From NCBI GenBank assembly GCA_013821025.1, contig JACDHN010000123.1, positions 1-7,569 of the forward strand: 7,569 bases of DNA. The letters are read 5' to 3'. The notes beneath the pieces are model-generated. The model ran no database searches. It was not told the origin of the DNA and saw nothing but the letters and a program-made list of their open reading frames with translations. This DNA is from Acidimicrobiia bacterium (GTDB lineage Bacteria > Actinomycetota > Acidimicrobiia > Acidimicrobiales > Ilumatobacteraceae). Positions 1-5,700 of this stretch are shown piece by piece (the first letter of the stretch is position 1; each line of letters opens with the position of its first letter). The position numbers were made by a program, and so were the translations under genes.

Positions 1-1
1 C

Positions 2-223
2 ATGTACGCGGCGCTGGCGGAGCTGGCGCCGGGAGTCACCGAGATCCACGTGCAACCGGCGATCGACACCCCGGAGGTTCGGGCCGTGTCCTCCGCGGCT
101 GGGGGCTGGATCGACGACCTGGAGATGGTCACTGCCGACGAGAAGCTGAATGCCCTGCTCGGCGACAGCGGCGCCGAACTGATCGGCTACCGAGACCTCA
201 GGGACGCGATGCGAGCTGGGTGA
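2..223 (+). CDS. C-terminal part of a probable ChbG/HpnK (YdjC-like) carbohydrate deacetylase, truncated by the window start
   Basis: Seventy-three codons are visible before the TGA at 221-223. The frame is open to the first base of the window, so the ATG at position 2 is probably an internal methionine and the true start lies outside. The reading resembles the C-terminal end of YdjC-like deacetylases: a 'PGVTEIHVQPA' strand, then 'DTPEVRA', then a Trp-containing helix ('GGWIDDLEMVTAD'), then the typical ending 'GAELIGYRDLRDAM'. Family members remove acetyl groups from N-acetylated sugars, using a metal site formed by Asp and His residues. Most of that site would lie upstream of the window, so catalytic competence cannot be judged. 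The last codons overlap the first copy of an 18-base repeat (198-215), and the stop sits in the loop of a hairpin (214-234). The family call rests on the C-terminal pattern only. Confidence 0.6.
   Translation: MYAALAELAPGVTEIHVQPAIDTPEVRAVSSAAGGWIDDLEMVTADEKLNALLGDSGAELIGYRDLRDAMRAG
198..215 (+). repeat. 18-base direct repeat, copy 1
   Basis: TCAGGGACGCGATGCGAG occurs here and again, exactly and in the same orientation, at 2915-2932. This copy encodes part of the 'LRDAMR' end of the deacetylase. The two copies lie on either side of the helicase gene. Whether they are a recombination scar or a coincidence cannot be settled from one window. Confidence 0.6.
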
Positions 224-234
224 CTGACCCAGCT
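214..234 (+). terminator. Hairpin spanning the stop codon of the deacetylase gene
   Basis: AGCTGGGT (214-221) and ACCCAGCT (227-234) are perfect reverse complements, giving an 8-bp stem with a 5-base loop, GACTG. The TGA stop (221-223) lies at the stem-loop junction. No T-tract follows, so it is not a classical intrinsic terminator. High-GC actinobacteria often have hairpins without U-tracts at gene ends, and a second hairpin begins 10 bases later. Its role as a terminator or 3'-end stabiliser is an inference. Confidence 0.45.
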
Positions 235-243
235 AGCGGATCC

Positions 244-272
244 GCGTTGGTCGCACTGAGCGCGACCAACGC
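244..272 (+). terminator. Second, longer hairpin between the deacetylase and helicase genes
   Basis: GCGTTGGTCGC (244-254) and GCGACCAACGC (262-272) form a perfect 11-bp stem with a 7-base loop, ACTGAGC. No T-tract follows. It lies 28 bases before the preferred helicase start at 301. With the hairpin at 214-234 it forms a tandem pair, which would suit a strong terminator for the upstream gene. It could also be a regulatory or repeated intergenic element. Because the stem is symmetric, the strand it acts on cannot be fixed from sequence alone. Confidence 0.5.
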
Positions 273-300
273 TCCTGAGCAACGACACACTGGGACCACT

Positions 301-2805
301 ATGGCCTCGCTCGCCGCCCTCCTCCCGCGCGTAGGGTCTGATCCCTCGGCTGTGCTCGATGCGTTCGGAGAGTGGGCGTTCGACGGAGGGCGCCCGCTGT
401 ACGCGCACCAGGACGAGGCCGCGTTTGCCCTGGCTGCCGGCGACCATGTGGTCCTGGCGACGCCGACGGGGTCTGGCAAGAGCCTGGTGGCCATCGCCGG
501 CGTGCTGCTCGCCCGCAACGAAGGTCGACGAGCGGTGTGGACGGCTCCGATCAAGGCGTTGGTGGCCGAGAAGTTCTTCGATTTGGTCGATCTTCTCGGT
601 GCGGCGAACGTCGGGCTGGCGACGGGCGACGCGGCGATCAACGTCGGCGCACCGGTGCTCGTGTGCACGGCCGAGGTGCTGGCCAACCATGCCCTCGTGA
701 CGGGCCCAGCTAGCGATTTCGGGTTCGCCTGCCTCGATGAGTTCCACTACTACGGCGACAGCGACCGGGGCTGGGCGTGGCAGGTTCCGTTGTTGGAGCT
801 CACGAGCTGCCAGATGCTGTTGGCGTCGGCGACGCTCGGCGACATGAGCGCCATCACGACGGACCTGGCGGAGCGATCGGGTCGGGCGGTCACCGAAGTG
901 ACGTCGGTGGATCGTCCCACCCCGCTGTACCACGAGTGGCGCACCACGCCGGTTGCCGAGAGCGTCCGGGAGGCCGTGGGCGACGGGCTCAGCCCGGTGT
1001 ACGTCGTCCATGCCAACCAGGCCTCGGCGATCGAGCGGGCCCAGGGACTCGTCAACCTCAAGGTCACAACCCGGTCACAGCGCGAGGCGATCGCTGCAGT
1101 GATGGCCGAGGTCCGGATGGGCCGGGGTTTCGGCGACACGCTGAACCGGCTCGTCCGCAACGGGGTGGGCGTGCACCACGCCGGAATGCTGCCGCGCTAT
1201 CGGCGACTCGTGGAGCGACTGGCCGGTCAGGGCCTGCTGCCCGTCATCTGCGGCACGGACACGCTCGGCGTCGGCGTCAACATCCCGATCCGCACCGTGC
1301 TGATGACGGCACTCACCAAGTTCGACGGCACGCGCGTGCGGCGGTTCAGCGTCCGCGAGTTCCACCAGCTCGCCGGGCGGGCGGGACGGCCCGGCTTCGA
1401 CCCGGACGGCCACGTGTGGGTGCAGGCTCCCGACCATGTGATCGACAACGCCCGGGCGCTCGCTCGTGCGGGCGATGATCCGAAGGCGCGCCGCAAGGCG
1501 ACGAAGGTGCGGACCCCGGACGGCTTCGTCCACTACGACGAGGCCTCGATGCAGCGCCTCGTGACGGCGCGGCCGGAACGGCTGGCGTCACGATTCCGGG
1601 TAACCGCCGATCTCGTCGCCGGCGTGCTGTCTCGCCCCGACGGCCCGTCTGCGCTGAAGCACCTCCTGCGAACCAACCACGACGCCAAGCCGCGCCGGCG
1701 CCAACACCAGCGTCGAGCCATCGCCGTGTACCGCAGCCTCGAAGCCGCTGGGGTGGCCGAACGCCAGCGCGACGAGCACGGCCGGTGCCTCAGCGTGCGC
1801 GTCGGGTCGCTCGTCGAGGGCGAGGACGAGCGCAGCGCCCTGCGGTTCTCGTCGCCTCTCGTGACGTTCGCCATCGAGGTGATTGCCACGCTCGATCGTG
1901 ACGACCCGGCGTACGTCGTCGACGTCGTGAGTGTGATCGAGTCAGTGCTCGACGATCCCCGGCAGGTGCTCCATGCCCAGCAGAACGCAGCAAAGGGGGC
2001 CGAGGTCGCCCGCCTCAAGGCCGAGGGCGTGCCCTACGAGGAACGAATGGAGCGGCTGGAGTCGATCACGTGGCCGCGCCCGCTCGCTGATCTGCTCGAC
2101 GCATGCTTCGCGACCTACCGACAGCACCATCCGTGGATGACAGCGGAGCCGTCGCCGAAGTCGATCCTGCGGGAGATGCTGGAAGGCGGCGACAGCTTCG
2201 CCACGTTCGTGCGGCGCTACCGGCTGGAGCGCAGTGAGGGGCTGGTGCTGCGCTATCTCACCGACGCGTGGCGCACCCTCGACCGCTCACTCCCCGACGA
2301 CGTGTATTCCTCGCCGCTCGAGGACGTGGTCGAGTGGCTCGGCGAGTTGATCCGGGCCACCGACGCCACGCTGCTCGACGAGTGGGCTCGCCTCGCCGGT
2401 GAGCCAGTCCACGACCGTCTGGCGCCCGAGGCGCCCGGCGCTGCTCGCCAGTGGCCGCCCAGTGCCTGGCGTACTGCGGTACGCACCGCTGCGTTCGGCT
2501 GGGTCGAGCTGCTGGCCACGCGCTCGTTCTTCGCGCTGGCCGATCGCAGCGGTTGGAGCGAGCAGCAACTTGCCGAGGCCATGGCCCCGTACTGGGCTGA
2601 GTACGACAGCATCGACACTGACGCCGATGCCCGTTCGGCACAGCAGTTCACGCTGAACGAGGAAGCCGAGCGCTGGGTGATCATGCAACGACTCGCCGAT
2701 CCCTTCGGCCACGGCGAATGGCGTTTCGTCGCCATCGTCGACCTCGAAGTGGCCAAGACCGAAGGCGCCCCGAACCTCCGGCTCCACCAACTCGGCAGGT
2801 TCTGA
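301..2805 (+). CDS. Ski2-like DEAD/DEAH-box helicase with C-terminal DUF3516 region
   Basis: This 834-aa protein has a complete superfamily 2 helicase core of the Ski2-like type, expected to use ATP to unwind or remodel RNA or DNA in the cytoplasm. Numbering from the ATG at 301, the motifs are: Q motif around Gln37; Walker A TPTGSGKS (54-61); motif Ia TAPIKALVAEK (81-91); TGD (108-110); Walker B DEFH (146-149); motif III SAT (176-178); a second RecA-like lobe from about 230; motif V TDTLGVGVNIP (319-329); and motif VI QLAGRAGRPG (356-365). From about residue 390 to the end it follows the pattern I know from actinobacterial DUF3516 proteins, including 'DDPKARRKATKVRTPDGF', 'ERMERLE' and 'EWLGELIR'. 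An in-frame GTG at 220 would add 27 residues, but these would be encoded across both hairpins. The ATG at 301 gives the usual short N-terminus 'MASLAALLP' and has a weak GGGA five bases upstream. The related HelY-type Ski2 helicases are a separate branch. The substrate is unknown. Confidence 0.93.
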   Translation: MASLAALLPRVGSDPSAVLDAFGEWAFDGGRPLYAHQDEAAFALAAGDHVVLATPTGSGKSLVAIAGVLLARNEGRRAVWTAPIKALVAEKFFDLVDLLGAANVGLATGDAAINVGAPVLVCTAEVLANHALVTGPASDFGFACLDEFHYYGDSDRGWAWQVPLLELTSCQMLLASATLGDMSAITTDLAERSGRAVTEVTSVDRPTPLYHEWRTTPVAESVREAVGDGLSPVYVVHANQASAIERAQGLVNLKVTTRSQREAIAAVMAEVRMGRGFGDTLNRLVRNGVGVHHAGMLPRYRRLVERLAGQGLLPVICGTDTLGVGVNIPIRTVLMTALTKFDGTRVRRFSVREFHQLAGRAGRPGFDPDGHVWVQAPDHVIDNARALARAGDDPKARRKATKVRTPDGFVHYDEASMQRLVTARPERLASRFRVTADLVAGVLSRPDGPSALKHLLRTNHDAKPRRRQHQRRAIAVYRSLEAAGVAERQRDEHGRCLSVRVGSLVEGEDERSALRFSSPLVTFAIEVIATLDRDDPAYVVDVVSVIESVLDDPRQVLHAQQNAAKGAEVARLKAEGVPYEERMERLESITWPRPLADLLDACFATYRQHHPWMTAEPSPKSILREMLEGGDSFATFVRRYRLERSEGLVLRYLTDAWRTLDRSLPDDVYSSPLEDVVEWLGELIRATDATLLDEWARLAGEPVHDRLAPEAPGAARQWPPSAWRTAVRTAAFGWVELLATRSFFALADRSGWSEQQLAEAMAPYWAEYDSIDTDADARSAQQFTLNEEAERWVIMQRLADPFGHGEWRFVAIVDLEVAKTEGAPNLRLHQLGRF
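2772..2802 (+). terminator. Imperfect hairpin at the 3' end of the helicase gene
   Basis: GAACCT (2772-2777) pairs with AGGTTC (2797-2802). The stem extends inward by CCG (2778-2780) pairing with CGG (2793-2795), with a single-base bulge at 2796 and a 12-base loop. It lies just inside the coding end, with the TGA at 2803-2805, and no T-run follows. It could help end transcription toward the convergent mca operon, but the stem is imperfect and may be chance. Confidence 0.22.
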
Positions 2806-2914
2806 CCGCCGCACCACACCGTCAACGTCCTGAACCGCCGGCTAGCGGTACACCGGCAGGATGTCCGAGACCACACCGCTTGCGCCATACGTGTTCCACG
2901 TGACTGGGACGGGG
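2806..2914. other. Convergent intergenic region between the helicase and the SCP2-like gene
   Basis: This 109-bp gap separates two genes that converge, so transcription stop signals are expected. It holds only short inverted repeats: ACCGC/GCGGT (2834-2838 with 2845-2849, loop CGGCTA) and ACGTG/CACGT (2889-2893 with 2897-2901, loop TTC). Neither is followed by a T-tract. I see no tRNA-like or coding signal that clearly stands out. A frame opening at 2861 runs antisense to the genes on the right and is rejected. Confidence 0.4.
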
Positions 2915-2932
2915 TCAGGGACGCGATGCGAG
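2915..2932 (+). repeat. 18-base direct repeat, copy 2
   Basis: This is an exact copy of TCAGGGACGCGATGCGAG from 198-215, in the same orientation. Read on the minus strand it supplies the last five codons (LASRP) and the TGA stop of the SCP2-like gene. The sequence next to the repeat differs between the two copies on both sides. That limits the homology to the repeat itself. Confidence 0.6.
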
Positions 2933-3154
2933 ATGTATGAGTGCCTTCGCCGCCTTGCCCGACTTGAGCACGTCGAACAACGCGCCGGTATGGCCGGCGG
3001 CCTTCAGCGTGCCCCGCATGTAGGCCACGTCGGGGTCGAAACCGTCGGCCGATGCCACGGACAGGGGCACCGTGATCACGATGTCGGCATCGTCGGGGCC
3101 CTCGACGCGCTCGTCACCCTTGCGCACCACGACCCGGTATTGGACCGTGCTCAC
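2915..3154 (-). CDS. Small SCP2-like (sterol carrier protein 2 fold) lipid-binding protein
   Basis: This is a 79-aa protein. From about residue 22 the pattern matches the SCP2 sterol-transfer fold: 'DADIVITVPLS' corresponds to the family's 'DADVTLTLPY' strand, and 'FDPDVAYMRGTLKAAGHTG' to its 'LDPSVAFMQGRMKTAGD' helix and strand. A helix, 'LFDVLKSGKAAKAL', follows. SCP2 domains bind sterols, fatty acids or acyl-CoA in a hydrophobic cavity. They are usually about 100 residues, so this is a short member. The start is the GTG at 3154, which overlaps the TGA of mca (GTGA at 3154-3151). That is a typical translational coupling junction and indicates a shared transcript. The last five codons and the stop lie in the second copy of the 18-base repeat. 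No enzyme motif is visible, and the ligand and any link to mycothiol chemistry are unknown. Confidence 0.68.
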   Translation of the reverse strand: MSTVQYRVVVRKGDERVEGPDDADIVITVPLSVASADGFDPDVAYMRGTLKAAGHTGALFDVLKSGKAAKALIHLASRP

Positions 3155-4068
3155 GATGAGTCGGCGGCCGAGCGGTGCCGGACGCCCTCGAAGAGATCAT
3201 CCTCGATCCCACCGGGAGGGGCAGCGGCGACGAGGGAGCGGGCAAGCTGCCAGTCCTCGGTCGGATACACATCCGCCAGCTCCTCGTCGGTGAGCCCGAA
3301 CCAGAACGCCTCTGACGGATCCACCTGGGTGGCGTGGGCACGCAGAGCCTCCGAGCGGGCACCGACCGAGTCACGCACGTCGATCTTCGTCGTGATCCTG
3401 TGGTCGTTGTCGGGCCGGTCGAACCACTTCTCATCGAACGGCGACGATCCGCGCAGACGCTGCAGGGCGTCGTGCACGGCAATCATGCGGGCGCGCGACC
3501 ACGTGGAGTAGTACATCTTCGAGGGCTGGAACGGCGCTCCGTGCTCGGGGTACCAGTCGGGGTCGCCGGACCGGTCGAACGCCGGCAGCGAGACGTCGTG
3601 CACACGCAAGTGGTCGGGATGCGGGTACCCGCTCTGGTCGTCGCCGTAGGTCAGGATCACCTGGGGGCGGGTGCGTCTGATCACGGCCACCAAACGGCCG
3701 ACGGCATCGTCGAGCTGGGCCCGGTGGAACGATTCGGGATGCTCGTTCGTCGGTTCGCCGGCCATCCCCGAATCTCGGTAACCGAGCATGACCACCTCGT
3801 CGTAGCCGATGACGGCCGCCGACGCCGTCAGCTCGGCCGGCCGCAGCTCGGCCAACTTCGCCCGTTCCTGGTCTGGAGTCAGCCCATGGAACGGCTGGCC
3901 CTCCAGGCGCAGGCCGGGGTTCTGCAGTTCGCCCTCCTCGCCGCCGGTGCAGCACACGAGCACGGTGCGCACCCCCTCGGCGTGGTACTTGGCCACCGTG
4001 GATGCTCCCTTGGACGCCTCGTCGTCGGGATGCGCGTGCACACTGAGCAGAGCGAGCGGTTCGGGCAC
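3151..4068 (-). CDS. mca: Mycothiol S-conjugate amidase (Mca), LmbE/PIG-L family
   Basis: Mca is a zinc amidase that cleaves mycothiol S-conjugates of electrophiles, drugs or toxins. It releases glucosaminyl-inositol and a mercapturic acid that is exported. The 305-aa protein starts with the family motif 'HAHPDDE' (11-17), in which His13 and Asp16 are expected zinc ligands and Asp15 the general base. 'GYPHPDH' (147-153) supplies the third zinc ligand, His153. Features closer to Mca than to the related deacetylase MshB are 'LRAHATQVDP' (242-251) and 'PTEDWQLARS' (269-278), which parallel the mycobacterial Mca sequence as I remember it. At 305 aa it is slightly longer than mycobacterial Mca, about 288 aa. 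The start is a GTG at 4068 with no clear ribosome-binding site, but a TAACCT -10-like box lies seven bases upstream, suggesting a leaderless message. It is the first gene of a pair with the SCP2-like gene and is divergent from the PEBP gene. MshB is the main alternative, and less likely. Confidence 0.9.
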   Translation of the reverse strand: MPEPLALLSVHAHPDDEASKGASTVAKYHAEGVRTVLVCCTGGEEGELQNPGLRLEGQPFHGLTPDQERAKLAELRPAELTASAAVIGYDEVVMLGYRDSGMAGEPTNEHPESFHRAQLDDAVGRLVAVIRRTRPQVILTYGDDQSGYPHPDHLRVHDVSLPAFDRSGDPDWYPEHGAPFQPSKMYYSTWSRARMIAVHDALQRLRGSSPFDEKWFDRPDNDHRITTKIDVRDSVGARSEALRAHATQVDPSEAFWFGLTDEELADVYPTEDWQLARSLVAAAPPGGIEDDLFEGVRHRSAADSS

Positions 4069-4104
4069 CCGTCGAAGGTTATCGGCGCAGTGCCCGGCGG
4101 TCGC
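4069..4104 (-). promoter_or_regulatory. Possible leaderless promoter of mca
   Basis: On the minus strand TAACCT (4081-4076) fits the actinobacterial TANNNT -10 box, and seven bases separate it from the GTG at 4068. GCGACC (4104-4099), 17 bases further upstream, keeps only the GAC core of a -35 box. No Shine-Dalgarno sequence lies before the GTG, which agrees with a leaderless transcript. This rests on pattern only. Confidence 0.3.
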
Positions 4105-4118
4105 AGGCCCATTTCCCC

Positions 4119-4131
4119 TACGCTCCCCCCG
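4119..4131 (+). promoter_or_regulatory. Possible leaderless promoter (-10 box and start site) of the PEBP lipoprotein gene
   Basis: TACGCT (4119-4124) fits the TANNNT -10 consensus. It is followed by exactly six C residues and then the GTG at 4131, the spacing expected if transcription starts on the start codon. No convincing -35 box is visible, and there is no Shine-Dalgarno sequence. It shares a 62-bp intergenic stretch with the oppositely directed mca promoter. Confidence 0.35.
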
Positions 4132-4745
4132 TGATGCGCCGTACCACGTTGTGCCTCATCGCGCTCTCGGCGGCGCTCACCGTGGCCTGTGACACCGACG
4201 ACGGGCGCCAACTCCGGCCTCCGGGCTCGGGCTCGACGACCACGACGACGAACCCGAGTGGCAGCAGTGGCGTGGACGGATCAACACCGGGCACTGCGGG
4301 CGTCTCGCCGGCCGGATTTCAGATCGCGCTGCCGTTCGCCGGCAGGGCGATCGAACGGCGGTACACGTGCGACGGCGAGGATCTGGCCCCACAGATCAGC
4401 TGGCTGAACGTTCCGGGCGACGCCCAGGAGCTGGCGGTCGTTGTCATCGACCTCGACGCGGACGGATTCGTGCACTGGGTGGCGACGGGACTCGATCCCG
4501 AGGCACTGTCGCTGTTGCCCGGCGTCGGTGGCAGCGTGGTAGAGGCCGTCAACTCGTCAGGCGACGTCGGATGGAGCGGCCCGTGCCCGCCGCGACGCCA
4601 GAAGTCCCACCGGTACGAGTTCACGCTCTACGCGCTGGCCCAGCCGCTCGACATCGCGCCGCAGTCACCGGCGTCGGACGTCATCGAAGCGATCGAGGGC
4701 GGGGCGATCGATCGCACGAGCGCCATCGGCGAGTACGACCGTTGA
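4131..4745 (+). CDS. PEBP family (YbhB/YbcL, Raf-kinase-inhibitor-like) lipoprotein
   Basis: This 204-aa protein begins with a short basic stretch and a hydrophobic segment ending in LTVAC (16-20). That is a lipobox with Cys20 as the lipidation site, so the mature protein should be tethered to the outer face of the membrane. Residues about 30-58 form a Ser/Thr/Gly/Pro-rich linker. The rest is a PEBP fold: 'YTCDGEDLAPQISW' (78-91), 'DLDADGFVHW' (107-116) and 'SGPCPPRRQKSHRY' (149-162), the family's ligand-pocket motifs. Bacterial PEBPs bind phosphate- or phospholipid-like anions, and their physiological role is mostly unknown. The start may be the GTG at 4131 or the ATG at 4134; the six-base spacing from TACGCT favours the GTG. 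The rhomboid protease gene follows after 44 bp in the same direction. Confidence 0.88.
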   Translation: MMRRTTLCLIALSAALTVACDTDDGRQLRPPGSGSTTTTTNPSGSSGVDGSTPGTAGVSPAGFQIALPFAGRAIERRYTCDGEDLAPQISWLNVPGDAQELAVVVIDLDADGFVHWVATGLDPEALSLLPGVGGSVVEAVNSSGDVGWSGPCPPRRQKSHRYEFTLYALAQPLDIAPQSPASDVIEAIEGGAIDRTSAIGEYDR

Positions 4746-4775
4746 TGCCGCGATGGCGCAGCGCTCCCGAGTTCG

Positions 4776-4787
4776 TACCCTGAGGAA
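4776..4787 (+). promoter_or_regulatory. Possible -10 box and purine-rich site before the rhomboid gene
   Basis: TACCCT (4776-4781) fits TANNNT and lies eight bases before the ATG at 4790. It is followed at once by GAGGAA (4782-4787), which looks like a Shine-Dalgarno sequence but sits only two bases from the ATG. Either the gene has its own near-leaderless promoter, or GAGGAA serves as a closely spaced ribosome-binding site on a message shared with the PEBP gene. Confidence 0.3.
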
Positions 4788-4789
4788 CG

Positions 4790-5641
4790 ATGTCGCTGCC
4801 CCAACCCCCCGCGTCCACCCGGACCTCCTGTTACCGCCACCCTGACCGAGAGGCCGGACGGCGCTGCACGCGCTGCGGACGAGCGGCCTGCACCGAATGC
4901 CTCGTGCAAGCTTCCGTTGGCAGCCACTGCGTCGACTGCGCCCGCCAGGCCCGTCCGTCGGCGACGTTCAAGGCCAAGGCGTGGAACGCCCGCCAGATCA
5001 CACTCGTCACGTACGCGCTGATCGCCCTCAACGTGGCCGTGATGATCTGGATGGGCATCGACGACCCTGCATCGATCGGGCTGCGCAACAGCATCAGCGG
5101 CGTGCAGTTCGACCTCGGCCTGGCCAGGGGATTGCTTGCCGACGGCGAGTGGTACCGCCTGGTGTCGGCCGGCTTCTTGCACTTCGGCATCGTGCACTTC
5201 GCCTTCAACATGCTGCTGCTGTTCCAGCTCGGTCAGCTGCTGGAACCGGCGATCGGCCGCGTCCGCTTCGGTCTCTTGTACGGTGCGGCGCTGCTCGGCG
5301 GGTCGGCTGGCGCTGTGCTGTTGGAGCCGAGGGGGCTGCACGGCGGGGCGTCTGGCGCCGTGTTCGGGCTCATGGCAGCAGCAGCCGTGGGGCTCAGGTA
5401 CCGGGGGATCAACCCGTTCTCCACCAGCATCGGCCCACTGTTGCTGATCAACCTGCTGCTGACGTTCAGCATCCCGGGCATCTCGATCGGCGGTCATCTG
5501 GGCGGCGTGGTGGCCGGCGGTGCCGTTTCCCTCGTGGTCATGGCGCCGCCATGGAAGTTCCCGAAGTGGGCGCCGTACGTCGCCCCCGTCGCAGTTGCGC
5601 TCATCTCGATCGGCGTCGCCGTCACCGTCTCCCGGATGTGA
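4790..5641 (+). CDS. Rhomboid family intramembrane serine protease with N-terminal zinc-finger-like segment
   Basis: The 283-aa protein has two parts. Residues 14-50 carry a B-box-like Cys/His pattern: Cys14, His17, Cys26-x2-Cys29, Cys34-x2-Cys37, His46, Cys47 and Cys50. This is expected to bind zinc on the cytoplasmic side. From about residue 68 there are multiple membrane segments with rhomboid signatures: 'WYRLVSAGFLH' (121-131), 'HFAFNM' (136-141), the catalytic Ser188 within GASG (186-189), and the catalytic His236 within 'GGHLGG'. A last hydrophobic segment spans about 262-280. Rhomboids cleave transmembrane segments of substrate proteins inside the bilayer. A zinc-finger-like N-terminus is familiar in actinobacterial rhomboids; its role is unknown. 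The serine-histidine dyad is intact, so the protein should be active. The substrate is not evident; the membrane-attached PEBP lipoprotein encoded just upstream has a lipid anchor rather than a transmembrane helix. Confidence 0.92.
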   Translation: MSLPQPPASTRTSCYRHPDREAGRRCTRCGRAACTECLVQASVGSHCVDCARQARPSATFKAKAWNARQITLVTYALIALNVAVMIWMGIDDPASIGLRNSISGVQFDLGLARGLLADGEWYRLVSAGFLHFGIVHFAFNMLLLFQLGQLLEPAIGRVRFGLLYGAALLGGSAGAVLLEPRGLHGGASGAVFGLMAAAAVGLRYRGINPFSTSIGPLLLINLLLTFSIPGISIGGHLGGVVAGGAVSLVVMAPPWKFPKWAPYVAPVAVALISIGVAVTVSRM

Positions 5642-5700
5642 CCGCCAACGCAAAGTGCCTGCTCGGAGCATGTGTCACACCCACTTGAGATGCTGACATC
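5642..5700 (+). promoter_or_regulatory. Upstream region of the 69-aa gene with interleaved inverted repeats
   Basis: This 59-bp gap holds short complementary blocks that could pair in alternative ways. TGCT (5660-5663) can pair with AGCA (5667-5670), but AGCAT (5667-5671) can instead pair with ATGCT (5690-5694). TGTCA (5673-5677) matches TGACA (5694-5698). GATGCT (5689-5694) ends six bases before the ATG, the spacing of a leaderless -10 box, though its first base departs from TANNNT. No Shine-Dalgarno sequence is present. The region presumably holds the promoter of the small gene. The pairings may be chance. Confidence 0.25.

Noticed and set aside
705..715. An 11-base match (CCCAGCTAGCG) between 228-238 and 705-715
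   Set aside because: It is short enough to arise by chance, and the second copy is ordinary helicase coding sequence.
187..1011. A 274-codon minus-strand frame opposite the helicase 5' region
   Set aside because: Its composition is that of an antisense shadow, and it crosses the region encoding the Walker A and B motifs of the real gene.
2806..2914. Possible tRNA or small RNA in the convergent gap
   Set aside because: No cloverleaf arms or T-loop consensus are visible, only two five-base stems.
2861..3511. A 216-codon plus-strand frame starting in the convergent gap
   Set aside because: It runs antisense through the SCP2-like gene and into mca. It has low-complexity Arg/Ser content and no motifs.
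3334..4134. A 266-codon plus-strand frame across mca
   Set aside because: It is a shadow of mca, which has all family motifs on the minus strand; the frame itself has no recognisable domain.
4628..5671. A 347-codon frame antisense to the rhomboid gene
   Set aside because: It is rich in His, Gln, Arg and Asp, as expected for the complement of hydrophobic coding sequence. The plus strand has an intact catalytic Ser/His rhomboid.
5671..5679. CRP-like half palindrome TGTG-T-CACA
   Set aside because: The spacing does not fit the TGTGA-N6-TCACA consensus, and four-base arms are common by chance.
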